Shown: positions 22,669 through 31,693, numbered from the stretch's first letter. The stretch is 38,391 bases of DNA from Candidatus Sumerlaeia bacterium (GCA_013360565.1 JABWBI010000006.1:1-38391); one strand, 5' to 3'. Program-made: numbers and translations. Notes: generated by a model from the sequence alone, not told the origin.

Positions 22669-24551
22669 GCCAGTCTCCTGCGGCGGACCGCGACGATGAC
22701 GCCGGACATGGCGGTGAGAACCGGCATGGCGATCAGGATCACAAGGAGCAGGCGTGCCTGGAGTGCCGAGAGCTCGAAGCCGGTGTTGAGGGAATCCCGC
22801 GGACGGATGGCGATCAGGTCCGTGTCGGCCGCCAAGTAGTTCATCGCGTTCAGCACGAAGTCCCGGTTGCCCCCGCGGCCAGGGATCATGAGCGGGTCAT
22901 AGAGAACCGTCGCGTCGCCGATGACGAGCAGCCGCGCCGGGGGGGCGGTGGCGGTCTCCCCAGCCGCGTCCTCCGGGGACGCGGCCGCCGCTGCCACTGC
23001 GTCCTCCCCATGATCGTGGCCATCATCTTCGGAGTGATCGTGTCCTTCGTCCACGGCGCCACCCGGCTCCGGAATCTCGTCCATGCTCAGCCCCATGTCG
23101 GGCGGCGTGTCGGACACGGGCATCGGCTCTGGGGCCGGCGGCACGGCAGCGTCCTCCGGTGAGGAGACAATGGTGACGGTCCCCAGAGGCATCGCCCCCG
23201 GCATCGTCGCCGGAGTGAAGACGGCTGGATGCTCGTTGACATCGACCGTGAAGAGCTGCGCCACGGGGGCTGCAGTCGCAATCGGATCGTTCCCTGGAGT
23301 GACCTGCCCTTGGCGGAATCGGTCGAGATCGGCCTCCGCCCACGAGTTTCGCGAGGCGCTGATTAGCAGCTCGGCATCCACGCCCGGGGGGAGCGTGGGC
23401 GCGGCCGAGACCGACCGGGCGAGATAGAACGAGACAGGGTTGATGAGATCCTTCGTGATGTCGCTGGACTCGCTCAGGTTGACCGCGTCGAAGTTGAAGG
23501 AGACCTGATCGACGAGACCCTGGGTGAAGCTCAGCGCCGCACTGCGCTCGACGACGACATCCTTGCCGACCTGGATGCCGAACTGGCCGAAGAAGTCGAC
23601 CAGGGCGGTGTCCGCCAGTCCGTCCAGCAGAGGCTCCACATCGATGCAGGCGAAGACCTGGCCACCGCGGTTGATGTGGCTGGCGAGCGCCGCGAGGTCC
23701 GTGTCGCCGAAGCTGTACTCCGGATCGGCGATGATCAGCACCTGGCAGTCGTCGGGGACCTCCGGGCTCTCGGTCAGGTTGAGCGTGTGAACCGTGAACT
23801 GCTCGCTCTCGAGCCCCCGTCTCAGCTCGCTGAAGCTGAAGCCCGTCTGCTCGTTGGGGGTGAAGATGTCCTCTCCCCGGCGGGTGACGATGTACGCGCC
23901 CTTCTGTTCCTCCCGGGTGACCGCGATGATGGCCCGCGTGATCTTCTCCTCCAGGTCGGTGATCTCGCGGTACGACTCGACCTGGACCGTGCGGTCGCCC
24001 ATTGTCACGTAGATGTTGCCCTCCATGGGGTTGGGCAGATCGCGGACCGCCTCGGGATTCCGGCGCGCGCTCACGACGCGGTAGTTCACGCGCCCCGACG
24101 CCGAGCGGTAGAGATCCATCTGGCGGGCGAAGAGAGTGGCGAACAGATCGCTGTCAGTCGCCAGGTCCCCGCGCGAGATGGCCGTCACCATCACGTCCCC
24201 GTCGAGGGCGGAGACGACCTGGAGGCTCTGAGGCGCGAGCGAGAAGCGGCGATTCTGGGTCGTGTCCCACTGGATGCGCTTGCCGGTGATGACGACGTTC
24301 ACCATGACGATGATGAAGCCGACGATGAGGCTCAGGGCGAAGAGATTGACGCCGTAGCGGGCCGAGCGGCTGGTGGCGAGCCGGACGATGTTCTTGGCGT
24401 TGAAGACGAGCCACACCAGGCCGAGGATGGCGGCGGCGGCGAGGGGGACGATGACCCACAGCGGGGAGTCGACGTCGAGCCCGAGGTACTTGGTGGCGAG
24501 TCCGACGGCGGCCGAGAAGACCGCGACGATGCCGAGAATGTTCACCCACAT
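22665..24551 (-). CDS. GldG-like ABC transporter auxiliary protein
   Basis: Large membrane protein of the Gldg/ABC_transp_aux family. N-terminal membrane segments (LGIVAVFSAAVGLATKYLG; VIVPLAAAAILGLVWLVF; LFALSLIVGFIIVMVNVVI) are followed by the marker KRIQWDTTQNRRFSLAPQSLQVV and a long periplasmic domain (LEEKITRAIIAVTRE, ADPEYSFGDTDLAALASHINRGGQV). A C-terminal membrane segment (ARLLLVILIAMPVLTAMSGVIVAV) closes the protein. Inserted before the last conserved block (LLVIGDATVLYDP) is a Pro/Ala/Asp/Glu-rich linker with the His-rich sequence GHDHSEDDGHDHGED, a plausible metal-binding tract. In Bacteroidota, GldG works with GldA and GldF; in other phyla the function is unsettled. Confidence 0.87.
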   Translation of the reverse strand: MWVNILGIVAVFSAAVGLATKYLGLDVDSPLWVIVPLAAAAILGLVWLVFNAKNIVRLATSRSARYGVNLFALSLIVGFIIVMVNVVITGKRIQWDTTQNRRFSLAPQSLQVVSALDGDVMVTAISRGDLATDSDLFATLFARQMDLYRSASGRVNYRVVSARRNPEAVRDLPNPMEGNIYVTMGDRTVQVESYREITDLEEKITRAIIAVTREEQKGAYIVTRRGEDIFTPNEQTGFSFSELRRGLESEQFTVHTLNLTESPEVPDDCQVLIIADPEYSFGDTDLAALASHINRGGQVFACIDVEPLLDGLADTALVDFFGQFGIQVGKDVVVERSAALSFTQGLVDQVSFNFDAVNLSESSDITKDLINPVSFYLARSVSAAPTLPPGVDAELLISASRNSWAEADLDRFRQGQVTPGNDPIATAAPVAQLFTVDVNEHPAVFTPATMPGAMPLGTVTIVSSPEDAAVPPAPEPMPVSDTPPDMGLSMDEIPEPGGAVDEGHDHSEDDGHDHGEDAVAAAAASPEDAAGETATAPPARLLVIGDATVLYDPLMIPGRGGNRDFVLNAMNYLAADTDLIAIRPRDSLNTGFELSALQARLLLVILIAMPVLTAMSGVIVAVRRRRLA

Positions 24552-24566
24552 GATGCAGCCAGCCTC

Positions 24567-25358
24567 TCAGTGCACTTTGGAGTCGAGGACATTGACGGTG
24601 AGGAAGAGCGCGAACCCCGTCACGCTCAGGTAGTAGAGGGCGTCGCCCAGGTTGACGACACCCTGCGCGAAGTTCTGGAAGCGCAGGATGATCGACGCGC
24701 TCGAGAGGAACTCGGTCAGGCCGCTCTCGACGGTGTTGGTCTGCACCAGCGCCGCGAGGAGCCACAGGAACAGAAGCGTCGCGAAGGTCAGGGCCCCCGC
24801 GACGATCTGGTTCTCGGTGATCGAGGAGAAGAAGATGCCGATCCCCACGAAGGCCGAGGCGAGGAGAAGCAGCCCCAGGTAGCCCGTCAGGATCGGTCCG
24901 GTCTCGAGCGCCGTCTGGAACGAGAGCCACAGCGGGTAGACGATCGAGATGGCGAAGACAACGGCGCAGACGCTGAGAGCGGCGAGGAACTTGCCGAGGA
25001 TGACCTCGATGTCGCGCACCGGGCAAGTGAGCAGCAGCTCGATCGTCCCCATCTGATTCTCCTCGGCGAAGAGACGCATCGTGAGCATGGGGACGAGGAA
25101 GAGAAGCACGACGCCCATCTGATAGAACATGAAGGCGACGATCAGCTCGGTGGCGTTGAAGTTCATGTCCGGCGGCATGCCCCGCATCTGGGCCATGAGC
25201 GTGGCGTTGGCGTACTCCTGGACGAACTGCGTCGTGCGGACGTAGAAGAAGACGTTGGCGATGATGGTGAAGAGGGTCATCACGACGTACGCCATCGGCG
25301 TCGTGAAGAAGGTGCCGATCTCCCGCCGGTAGATGTGCCAGACGTTGCGCATGGTCAC
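24567..25358 (-). CDS. ABC-2 type permease, GldF-like
   Basis: Six-segment ABC exporter permease (263 aa). The YRREIGTFFTTPMAYVV start and the RLFAEENQMGTIELLLTCPV coupling region are typical of the GldF/NosY-like branch. Membrane stretches include VVMTLFTIIANVFFYV, MGVVLLFLVPMLTM, LSVCAVVFAISIVYPL, GYLGLLLLASAFVGIGIFF and LTFATLLFLWLLAAL. GTG 25358 overlaps the ATPase stop as GTGA; ATG 25352 two codons later is the alternative. It forms the membrane channel with the ATPase encoded upstream. Confidence 0.88.
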   Translation of the reverse strand: MTMRNVWHIYRREIGTFFTTPMAYVVMTLFTIIANVFFYVRTTQFVQEYANATLMAQMRGMPPDMNFNATELIVAFMFYQMGVVLLFLVPMLTMRLFAEENQMGTIELLLTCPVRDIEVILGKFLAALSVCAVVFAISIVYPLWLSFQTALETGPILTGYLGLLLLASAFVGIGIFFSSITENQIVAGALTFATLLFLWLLAALVQTNTVESGLTEFLSSASIILRFQNFAQGVVNLGDALYYLSVTGFALFLTVNVLDSKVH

Positions 25359-26311
25359 GCCGCCTCCCGCTTGGACTCGGTTCGGATGAGCTGCACGAAG
25401 ATCTCCTCGAGCGACAGGGTGTGCTCTTCGAGGTGCAGGAGATCGTGCCCGGCCCCCACGACCGCGCGCGCCAGCTCCGCCCGCAGATCGTGCTCGGAGC
25501 CGCTGTCCACGCGGAACCGGTGCGAGCCCTCCGCGGTTCCGCCGCGCTCGAAGGTCACAGCCCGGACCGGTGCCGCCTCCCGCAGCACCTTCTCGATTGC
25601 CACGCGGTCACCGCGGGCCTCGATGAGCACCTGCTGGGTCTTCTGGAGCTGCCGCGCGAGCCCCTTCGTCGTCTCGCTCGCGACCACTTGCCCCCGGTTG
25701 ATGATGACCACGCGCTCGCAGACCTCGCTCACCTCGGGGAGGATGTGCGAGGAGAGAATGACAGTTCGCCGCTGCGCCATCGCGCTGATCAGGTGGCGGA
25801 TCTCGATGATCTGCGTCGGGTCCAGCCCGATCGTCGGCTCGTCCAGGATGAGAATGTCCGGATCGGAAACGATGGCCTGCGCCAGGCCCACACGCTGGCG
25901 GTAACCCTTCGACAGGTGCTTGATCAGGCGATTGGCGACATGCGTCGTGCCTGTGGACTCCATCGCAGCTGCTACGGCACGGGACCGCTCACGGGCCGTG
26001 ACGCCCTTGAGCGACGCCATGAAAGTCAAGTACCGCCGGACGGTCATGTTGGGATACAGCGGGGTGTTCTCCGGCATGTATCCGATGTGCCGCCGGGCTT
26101 GGAGCGACTCGGTGGCGACATTGTGGCCGGCGACGAGCGCCTGGCCACTCGTCGCGGGGAGGAATCCCGTGAGGATCTTCATCGTTGTCGACTTGCCAGC
26201 GCCGTTGGGGCCCAGCAGGCCGAGAATCTCGCCTTTCTCGACGCGGAAGGAGATGCCGTTGACGGCGGTGATCTCGCCGTACTGTTTCGTGAGGTTCTGG
26301 ACCTCGATCAT
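25355..26311 (-). CDS. ABC transporter ATPase, GldA-like
   Basis: ATP-binding subunit (318 aa) of the GldF/GldG-type exporter. Walker A GPNGAGKST at 34-42, Q-loop region IGYMPENTPLYPNMT, signature LSKGYRQRVGLAQAI from 133, Walker B ILILDEP at 153-159, followed by GLDPTQ and the His-switch SSHILPEV. The IEVQNLTKQYG start and the C-terminal extension of about 90 residues match GldA/YxlF-type ATPases. ATG 26311 has GGGAGGG eight bases upstream; the frame open to 26434 is not preferred. First gene of a five-gene operon continuing with permease, GldG-like, DUF4340 and rhodanese. Confidence 0.92.
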   Translation of the reverse strand: MIEVQNLTKQYGEITAVNGISFRVEKGEILGLLGPNGAGKSTTMKILTGFLPATSGQALVAGHNVATESLQARRHIGYMPENTPLYPNMTVRRYLTFMASLKGVTARERSRAVAAAMESTGTTHVANRLIKHLSKGYRQRVGLAQAIVSDPDILILDEPTIGLDPTQIIEIRHLISAMAQRRTVILSSHILPEVSEVCERVVIINRGQVVASETTKGLARQLQKTQQVLIEARGDRVAIEKVLREAAPVRAVTFERGGTAEGSHRFRVDSGSEHDLRAELARAVVGAGHDLLHLEEHTLSLEEIFVQLIRTESKREAA

Positions 26312-26614
26312 CCGAGTCCCTCCCTGGGGTCGTCTACTCGCCGGCAGGCGCAGGTCACAAAGCCCGTTGGCGCGATGCAAGCCCGATGCCGGGGGCGGGG
26401 CGGAGAATCTGCTGTCCAAATTCAAGGATGGCAAGTCCTGTCAGTACCCGTTCCGAGCCATCCGGGCGTTTTCAGGGTGGACACTTTGTCGCGCCCCTGG
26501 AGCAAAGCTGTGGCGCCCTGAGCCACTTCTTGGCGCCGGTGGAATGGGATTGAGCGCCGGAGCCCGGGCAGGCTAAGGTCCGCTCCTTCACGCATCCACA
26601 GGCAATCACATCAC
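26312..26614. other. Divergent promoter region, gldA-like and M20 genes
   Basis: No gene is visible in these 303 bp. On the minus strand TTGCCA (26429-26434), a 17-bp spacer and AATCTG complement (CAGATT, 26406-26411) make a weak candidate for the ABC operon. On the plus strand TTGAGC (26550-26555) with a poor -10 near 26573 might serve the peptidase. Neither is strong. Confidence 0.3.
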
Positions 26615-28105
26615 ATGCCCGCACCCCTGTCTTCCGCCGTCTCCGCAGCCCTCGCCGGCTGGATTCAGCGGCATGAGCCGGAGATCCTGGCCGGCCTTCG
26701 GCGCCTCATCCAGTTTCCGACCGTGAGCGGGGCTGCGGATGCCGCGGGCCGCCAAGCCTTCGAGCGCCACGTCCACGAGGCCCATCACTGGCTGATCTGC
26801 GAGGCCGGCCGATGGGGACTCCGTTCGCGCTCTCACCGGGACTGGGCGCTCGTGATCGAGGCGGGAGATGTCCCCGAGGTGATCGGTGTGCCGCTGCATG
26901 TCGACGTCGTTCCGCCGGGAGAGGGGTGGCGGCATGGCGATCCATTTTCGGGGACCATCGAGGACGGTCAGGTTTGGGGCCGGGGCACGCAGGACAACAA
27001 GGGCCCGCTGATGGCGATGCTGCACGCGGTTGCAGCCATCGTGGCGCTCGGCAGACCCCTGCGGCGCCGCGTCAAGCTCATCATCGGTCACGGCGAGGAG
27101 GTCAGCGAGTGGGAGGATGTGGAGTACGTCCGGGACCTTGAGGGACCTCCACTTTGGAGCATCGTTCCGGACTCGTCGTTCCCGCTCGTGACAGGTGAGA
27201 AGGGGTGGCTGAACGCAGCACTGAGAGGGGACTGGGACCCAGTGGCACTGGGGGAGGCGCCCGTGCGCCTCGAGTCCCTCATGGCCGGGGACCGGGTCAA
27301 CATCGTGCCCGATCGGGCGCAGGCGGCCCTTCAGTTCAGCGCCTCCGCGGACGAAGCGCGACAGCGGCTCGAAGCCGCTGCGGCGAAAATCGGATCGGAC
27401 GAAGTTGGACGGCCGGAGATCGCGTGGCCGGAACCGGGACGGTGCGAGATCGTCACGCATGGCAAACGCGCTCACGGGAGTTCCCCCCACCGCGGGCACA
27501 ACGCGGCGCTCGATCTGCTGCGTCTGCTCTCGGGCGGGCTGGGCGCGTCCCTCGGTGAGGAGCTGAGCGGAACGCTCGGGGCCCTGGAGGCAGCCTGCCG
27601 CGATCACCTCGGCGGAGTCTTCGGCGTGAAGAGCGAGCATCCGTTTCTCGGCGCGACGACCGTGAGTCTGGGTGTGCTGCAGGTCCGGCCGGGAGGTCTC
27701 GAAGCGCTTCTCAACTTCCGGCCCACCCTGGGCCTGACGACTGCGGCGGCGCTGGAGTCGGTGCACCGGCGAATCGCCGAGTGGCCTGGCGCGACTGCTC
27801 TCGGGTTGCGTCTGGAGGCCTCGGACCAGCCTTATGAGGCCTTCCTCGTGGAAACGTCGGAGATGGCGGAGTGCATCGCCGCTCTGGAGGACGCGTTCCG
27901 CTCGGTCACCGGCGCCGAACCCGCTCACCTGCCGATGTCGGGCTCGACCTATGCCAAGGTCTTCCCGCGCGCGGTGGGGTTTGGCCCGTGCTGGTCAGCA
28001 CAGGAGCCGGGTCTTTTTCACCAGATCGACGAGCGCATCCCCGTCGCCTCCCACCTGCGCAATATCCGGATCTACGCCGAGGCGCTGGCTCGATTGGTGC
28101 TCTGA
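26615..28105 (+). CDS. M20 family dipeptidase (PepV/Sapep-like)
   Basis: Di-zinc peptidase that cleaves dipeptides or short peptides in the cytoplasm. The first metal motif is LHVDVVPPGEGW (H95, D97), the bridging aspartate is D127 in GRGTQDNKGP, and the catalytic glutamate pair is E161-E162 in GHGEEVSEWED. The lid domain carries GKRAHGSSPHRGHNAA. C-terminal PMSGSTYAKVFPRAVGFGP and LFHQIDERIPV complete the PepV/Sapep signature. Length 496 aa fits that subfamily. ATG 26615 follows only a weak CAGG. No secretion signal. Confidence 0.92.
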   Translation: MPAPLSSAVSAALAGWIQRHEPEILAGLRRLIQFPTVSGAADAAGRQAFERHVHEAHHWLICEAGRWGLRSRSHRDWALVIEAGDVPEVIGVPLHVDVVPPGEGWRHGDPFSGTIEDGQVWGRGTQDNKGPLMAMLHAVAAIVALGRPLRRRVKLIIGHGEEVSEWEDVEYVRDLEGPPLWSIVPDSSFPLVTGEKGWLNAALRGDWDPVALGEAPVRLESLMAGDRVNIVPDRAQAALQFSASADEARQRLEAAAAKIGSDEVGRPEIAWPEPGRCEIVTHGKRAHGSSPHRGHNAALDLLRLLSGGLGASLGEELSGTLGALEAACRDHLGGVFGVKSEHPFLGATTVSLGVLQVRPGGLEALLNFRPTLGLTTAAALESVHRRIAEWPGATALGLRLEASDQPYEAFLVETSEMAECIAALEDAFRSVTGAEPAHLPMSGSTYAKVFPRAVGFGPCWSAQEPGLFHQIDERIPVASHLRNIRIYAEALARLVL

Positions 28106-28157
28106 GGAGCCAAACGCGCCGCCGCTCGGGCGGGTCCCTGTCTAGGGAAAGTGGGAG

Positions 28158-28186
28158 TCGACAAGCGACACCTTTTGGCCGATACT
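28158..28186 (+). promoter_or_regulatory. Promoter for the 28216 secreted protein
   Basis: TCGACA (28158-28163), a 17-bp spacer and GATACT (28181-28186). Expected start is near 28193, leaving a short leader with AAGGA nine bases before ATG 28216. It lies entirely in the gap after the peptidase gene. Confidence 0.5.
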
Positions 28187-28215
28187 GTGTGATGCGAGGA
28201 CAAGGACCGACCCGA

Positions 28216-29343
28216 ATGCCCCGCCTCCCTGCTGTGATCTGTGCCGCTGTGGGAGCCCTGTGCCTGGGCCCAAGGGCACATTCGCAGCCGGTCGACCTCG
28301 AACCTGGGCTCCTTCAGGACGTCTCTCAGCCTCAGGTGGCGGCTGGCCCGGGAGGCGAAGTCCACCTTGTCCACCTCGGAGAGTTCGCCGGCGGCATGGC
28401 GGTGGCCCACCGGGCCTGGAGCGGCGGCCGGTGGGGAGACGAGGAGATCGTCTCGGCCTCGGGGGGCTCGCTCTTCGATCCTCAGGTGACTGTCAGCGCC
28501 GATGGCACCGTTCACGTCGTCTGGTCGACGGAGTCACCGGCTCATGTCCTGCACGCCTTTCTCCGCGACGGGGTCTGGAGTGTCCCCGCGAATCTCTCCG
28601 AGGGACTGCCGGGGGCCTCGGAGTTCCCCTCGCTCGCGGCGCGCCCCAGCGGCGCCGTCGATGTTGTCTGGCAGACTCTCGCCGGGACCCAGTTTCAGGT
28701 GGTGCACGCCGAGGTCGCGCCCAGCGGGCGGCGAGTCACGATGGCGCCGATCAGCGCGCAGAATCCGCGGGCGGCCAATCGCTATCCGCAGGTTTTCTCA
28801 AGTCCCGTTCCCATCGTGGCCTGGTATGAAGCGGTGGACGGCGACCTGATGCTCCGGGTGGCCGAGCAGATTCCTGGCAACGAGTGGCGCCTCCTTCCCG
28901 TGATCGATCTGCTCCAGGTTGATCTCAACCGCCTTCCCTATCTGTTGCTCAGCGACCTGGGGACATGGGCCGCGCTCTGGCACGATGCCGCGCCTCACCA
29001 TGACCGGGTGCTCTTCGGCAGAGGAGGCCCCCCCGGCTTCGGCCTGGGTGTGGCCGTTGACAGCAATCCCGAGGTCGACAATGTCGCCCCGTGTGCCACG
29101 TCGCTCGGGGATGACCTCTGGGCCATCGCATGGCGTGCGGAGGAATCGGAGGGGGCGGAGATCTACGTGGCGGTCGAGTCACTCGACGGCTGGGTTCAGG
29201 AGAACCTGAGCCGGGGAATGACACCGGCGGCCGCACAGCCCGCCGCTGTGGCCTCAGGCGGACTTCTGCATGTCGTCTGGGTCTCCGACGCGGACGCCGG
29301 CGGGACGGGGGCGCTCGTCTCCACGACGGTCCCCATGGAGTGA
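28216..29343 (+). CDS. Secreted beta-propeller (BNR/sialidase-like) protein
   Basis: ATG 28216 is chosen for its AAGGA site and because the signal peptide (RLPAVICAAVGALCLGPRAHS) starts there; ATG 28192 is an in-frame alternative. The 375-aa product repeats a blade pattern of V-x-V-V-W followed by variable loops: DGTVHVVWSTE, SGAVDVVWQT, PVPIVAWYEAVDG, DDLWAIAWRAEE and GGLLHVVWVSD. This resembles six-bladed sialidase-superfamily propellers, but no Asp-box set or catalytic Arg triad is complete, so no activity is proposed. It precedes the signalling operon by 53 nt on the same strand, so read-through is possible. Confidence 0.7.
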   Translation: MPRLPAVICAAVGALCLGPRAHSQPVDLEPGLLQDVSQPQVAAGPGGEVHLVHLGEFAGGMAVAHRAWSGGRWGDEEIVSASGGSLFDPQVTVSADGTVHVVWSTESPAHVLHAFLRDGVWSVPANLSEGLPGASEFPSLAARPSGAVDVVWQTLAGTQFQVVHAEVAPSGRRVTMAPISAQNPRAANRYPQVFSSPVPIVAWYEAVDGDLMLRVAEQIPGNEWRLLPVIDLLQVDLNRLPYLLLSDLGTWAALWHDAAPHHDRVLFGRGGPPGFGLGVAVDSNPEVDNVAPCATSLGDDLWAIAWRAEESEGAEIYVAVESLDGWVQENLSRGMTPAAAQPAAVASGGLLHVVWVSDADAGGTGALVSTTVPME

Positions 29344-29356
29344 CGTTGTCCCAGCC

Positions 29357-29385
29357 TTGACGCTCCGGCAGGGGCTCCGCATGGT
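29357..29385 (+). promoter_or_regulatory. Weak promoter for the binding protein-kinase-activator operon
   Basis: TTGACG (29357-29362), a 17-bp spacer and CATGGT (29380-29385). Expected start is about 29392, five bases before ATG 29397, which has no Shine-Dalgarno. A third case of a near-leaderless arrangement. Confidence 0.33.
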
Positions 29386-29396
29386 GCGTCTCTGTG

Positions 29397-30443
29397 ATGG
29401 TGCGGTTGACGCTCTCCCTCCTCCTCGGAGCCTCGCTCCTCCGCGTCTCCCCGGCGCAGGAGGAGCCGAACCTTCCCCCCGAGCCTTGGCTTCTCCCCCC
29501 GCCCGCCTCGGAGGAAATCGTCGAGACGGCCGACCATGCGCTCGCGGTCGTGACGAGCCAGGGCGCCTTCTCGGTCGCTTATCTCCGCGGCAATGACGAG
29601 ATTCCGCTTCGTCCCGGGGAGTTCGAGGCGCTGCGATCCGCTCTGGCGGCCGACGAGGTTTTCCGCGAGGCGGCACGCTTGGCGGGCCGAAGTGCGCCGG
29701 TGATGATCGGGACGGACTCCCACGAGGACCTCGCGCGCCGGATGGATGCCGGCGAGTTCGACCTCGTCGTTGCTCCCGCCCTGATCTTCGCCCGCCACGC
29801 TTCCCGCTACAGCGTCCTCGGTCAGGTGCGGACACCCGACGTGAGCGGCTCGTCTGATCGCGGCGGCGGCCTGACTCAGACCTCCGTGATCTTCGTCAAC
29901 GCGGCGAGTCCTCTCTTTGCGCTGGAGAACGCGCGCGCCGAGCTGATGGATGACGCCACGCTCACCCGCGCCACCACCGCGCTCACCACCCGGCCCCTGG
30001 CCGTCGTCAGCGCGGCCAGCGCCGTTGGGTACGTGTTTCCCCTTCTCAAGTTGCGCCAGGTCTTCGGCATCGCCGCCGAGCCTCCGCTTCTGTGGTGCGG
30101 CACCGCCGAGGAGGCTGTCATCGCGGTGCTGAACAACCTCGCCCCCGCCGGTGCCTGCGACGAGGCCACCTATCTCCGCGTCGTCAGTGCCCACGCGGAC
30201 GGGATCAACCCCAGCACGCTCATCCGCGTTCTCCAGACCACGGAGCCGATCCCCGTGGCCGCTGTCGCCCTGCGCCGGGACCTCATCCCCGGGCCGCTGC
30301 GCGAAGCCCTCTTCTCCAGCATCAATCGGTTCTTCGAGCGTCAGGGTGACGTCCCGCGCCAGCTCATTCCCGCCACCGACCGGCCCTATCAGCGCCTCCG
30401 CGAGCAGACCGATGAGTTCTACCGGCTCCGAGGCGAGCGGTGA
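29397..30443 (+). CDS. PhnD-like periplasmic substrate-binding protein
   Basis: Exported protein (348 aa) with a signal peptide ending near SPA-QEE and a type 2 periplasmic-binding fold of the phosphate/phosphite/phosphonate (PhnD) group. Visible marks are a strand-loop with LARRMDAGEFDLVVAPALIFA, a ligand-lobe switch SVIFVNAASPLFALENARAEL, SAASAVGYVFPLLKL, and the hinge-returning ALRRDLIPGPLREALFSSI. No ABC permease or ATPase is adjacent; the next gene, a histidine kinase, begins inside its stop codon (GTGA, 30440-30443). It is therefore inferred to be the periplasmic sensor subunit of that kinase rather than a transport component. The ligand is unknown. ATG 29397 follows an in-frame GTG at 29394. 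Confidence 0.75.
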   Translation: MVRLTLSLLLGASLLRVSPAQEEPNLPPEPWLLPPPASEEIVETADHALAVVTSQGAFSVAYLRGNDEIPLRPGEFEALRSALAADEVFREAARLAGRSAPVMIGTDSHEDLARRMDAGEFDLVVAPALIFARHASRYSVLGQVRTPDVSGSSDRGGGLTQTSVIFVNAASPLFALENARAELMDDATLTRATTALTTRPLAVVSAASAVGYVFPLLKLRQVFGIAAEPPLLWCGTAEEAVIAVLNNLAPAGACDEATYLRVVSAHADGINPSTLIRVLQTTEPIPVAAVALRRDLIPGPLREALFSSINRFFERQGDVPRQLIPATDRPYQRLREQTDEFYRLRGER

Positions 30444-31693
30444 GCACCCAGTCCCCACGCGACCGTTTCACCCAGGGGCTCATTGCCCTGGCGCTGCTCG
30501 GCATGGCCGTGAGCCTGGCGACGCTGCTGTGGCTGGAAGGGCGATTCGCCGACGCTCTCGAGCAGGACATTGCCCGGACCGCACGGATCTTCGAGGAGTC
30601 GGGCGTCCTCGGCGAGCCAGGGCGCCGGGAGGGCGTCCGATTCCAGCAGCTTCTGCTGCCTCTGGTGCGGGCGAACAGCCGCGGCTTCATCCGTGACATC
30701 TGGGTGACCAAGTTCCTCGACGACGGAACGGAGCATCTGCTCGTGCCCGTCACCGGCTGGTTCACCACGCCGGACTGGCGAAACCGGGTTGCCGCCTGGA
30801 GATCGTATGAGCTCCGCATGTCCGGGGGCCAAGTGGTCGGCCGCCTCCACTTCGACCTGGACCGGACCTGGCTGGCGCGGACGGCGCTCGCGGCCCGGGG
30901 AGTGGCTGCTCTCCTGATCGTGTCGGTGGGGACTCTGCTGTGGCGGTTGATCTTCACGCGGCGCCGGCTGGAGGCGACGACCGAGGCGCTGCGGGAACGC
31001 CAGCGCGAGCTCATTCACATCGAGCGCCTTGCGCTCGCGGGCCAGCTCTCCGCGAACGTCCTGCACGATCTCAAGAAGCCGGTGCTCAACATCCGCCACG
31101 GCCTCAGCGACCTGCTCTTCGCCCTGGGAGAGTTCAGCGGTGTCCGGCGTGCCCTCGAGGAGCTCCAGCAGCAGACCGATCTCTTCCAGTCGATTCTCCG
31201 CGAGACCAATCTCGAGCGCTTTGTCCAGGCGCGCGATGAGGACCAGGAGTTTCTCGACATCAACGAGACTCTGCGCCACGCCGCGGGACTCGTGCGCTAC
31301 GAGCGCCGCGACGTCGAGGTGTTCCTGGATTTCAACGGCGGCCTGCCTCCCGTGCTCGGCTCGCGGCATCGCCTGGTGCAGGTCTTCTCCAATCTGATCC
31401 TCAACGCCTACCAGGCGATGGGAGGCAAGGGGCGGCTCATGCTGCGCACCGCGGCACACCCGCGGGGGATGGTGGCCGAGGTCGCCGACACGGGGCCCGG
31501 GCTCGCGCCGCAGGTGCGCGAGCGGCTCTTTCAGCCGTTCGTGACAACCAAGGCTCCCGAAGTGGGCACAGGTCTGGGGCTGATGATCTGCCGCATGATC
31601 GTCGAGCAGATGGGCGGGAGCATCGAGGCCGCAAACCGCGATGGCGGCGGAGCGGTCTTCCGTGTGATTCTCCCCGCAGGAGGCCGCCCGTGA
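30440..31693 (+). CDS. Membrane sensor histidine kinase
   Basis: Two-component sensor (417 aa). TM1 at about 12-33 and TM2 at about 148-172 bracket a periplasmic domain of about 110 residues. The phosphoacceptor is H209 in VLHDLKKPVLNIRHG. The ATPase domain has an N-box around N318-N322 (SNLILNAYQAM), G1 DTGPG at 350-354, an F-box LFQPFVTTK, and G2 GTGLG at 376-380. The HDLKKP box and downstream NtrC-type regulator place it among NtrB/AtoS-like kinases. GTG start overlaps the binding-protein stop, and its own stop overlaps the regulator start (GTGA, 31690-31693), so the three proteins are translationally coupled. Confidence 0.92.
   Translation: MSTQSPRDRFTQGLIALALLGMAVSLATLLWLEGRFADALEQDIARTARIFEESGVLGEPGRREGVRFQQLLLPLVRANSRGFIRDIWVTKFLDDGTEHLLVPVTGWFTTPDWRNRVAAWRSYELRMSGGQVVGRLHFDLDRTWLARTALAARGVAALLIVSVGTLLWRLIFTRRRLEATTEALRERQRELIHIERLALAGQLSANVLHDLKKPVLNIRHGLSDLLFALGEFSGVRRALEELQQQTDLFQSILRETNLERFVQARDEDQEFLDINETLRHAAGLVRYERRDVEVFLDFNGGLPPVLGSRHRLVQVFSNLILNAYQAMGGKGRLMLRTAAHPRGMVAEVADTGPGLAPQVRERLFQPFVTTKAPEVGTGLGLMICRMIVEQMGGSIEAANRDGGGAVFRVILPAGGRP

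Noticed and set aside
28135-28148. Terminator after the M20 peptidase gene
   Set aside because: TCCCT-GTCT-AGGGA is only a 5-bp stem and is followed by AAGTGGG, not a T-tract.
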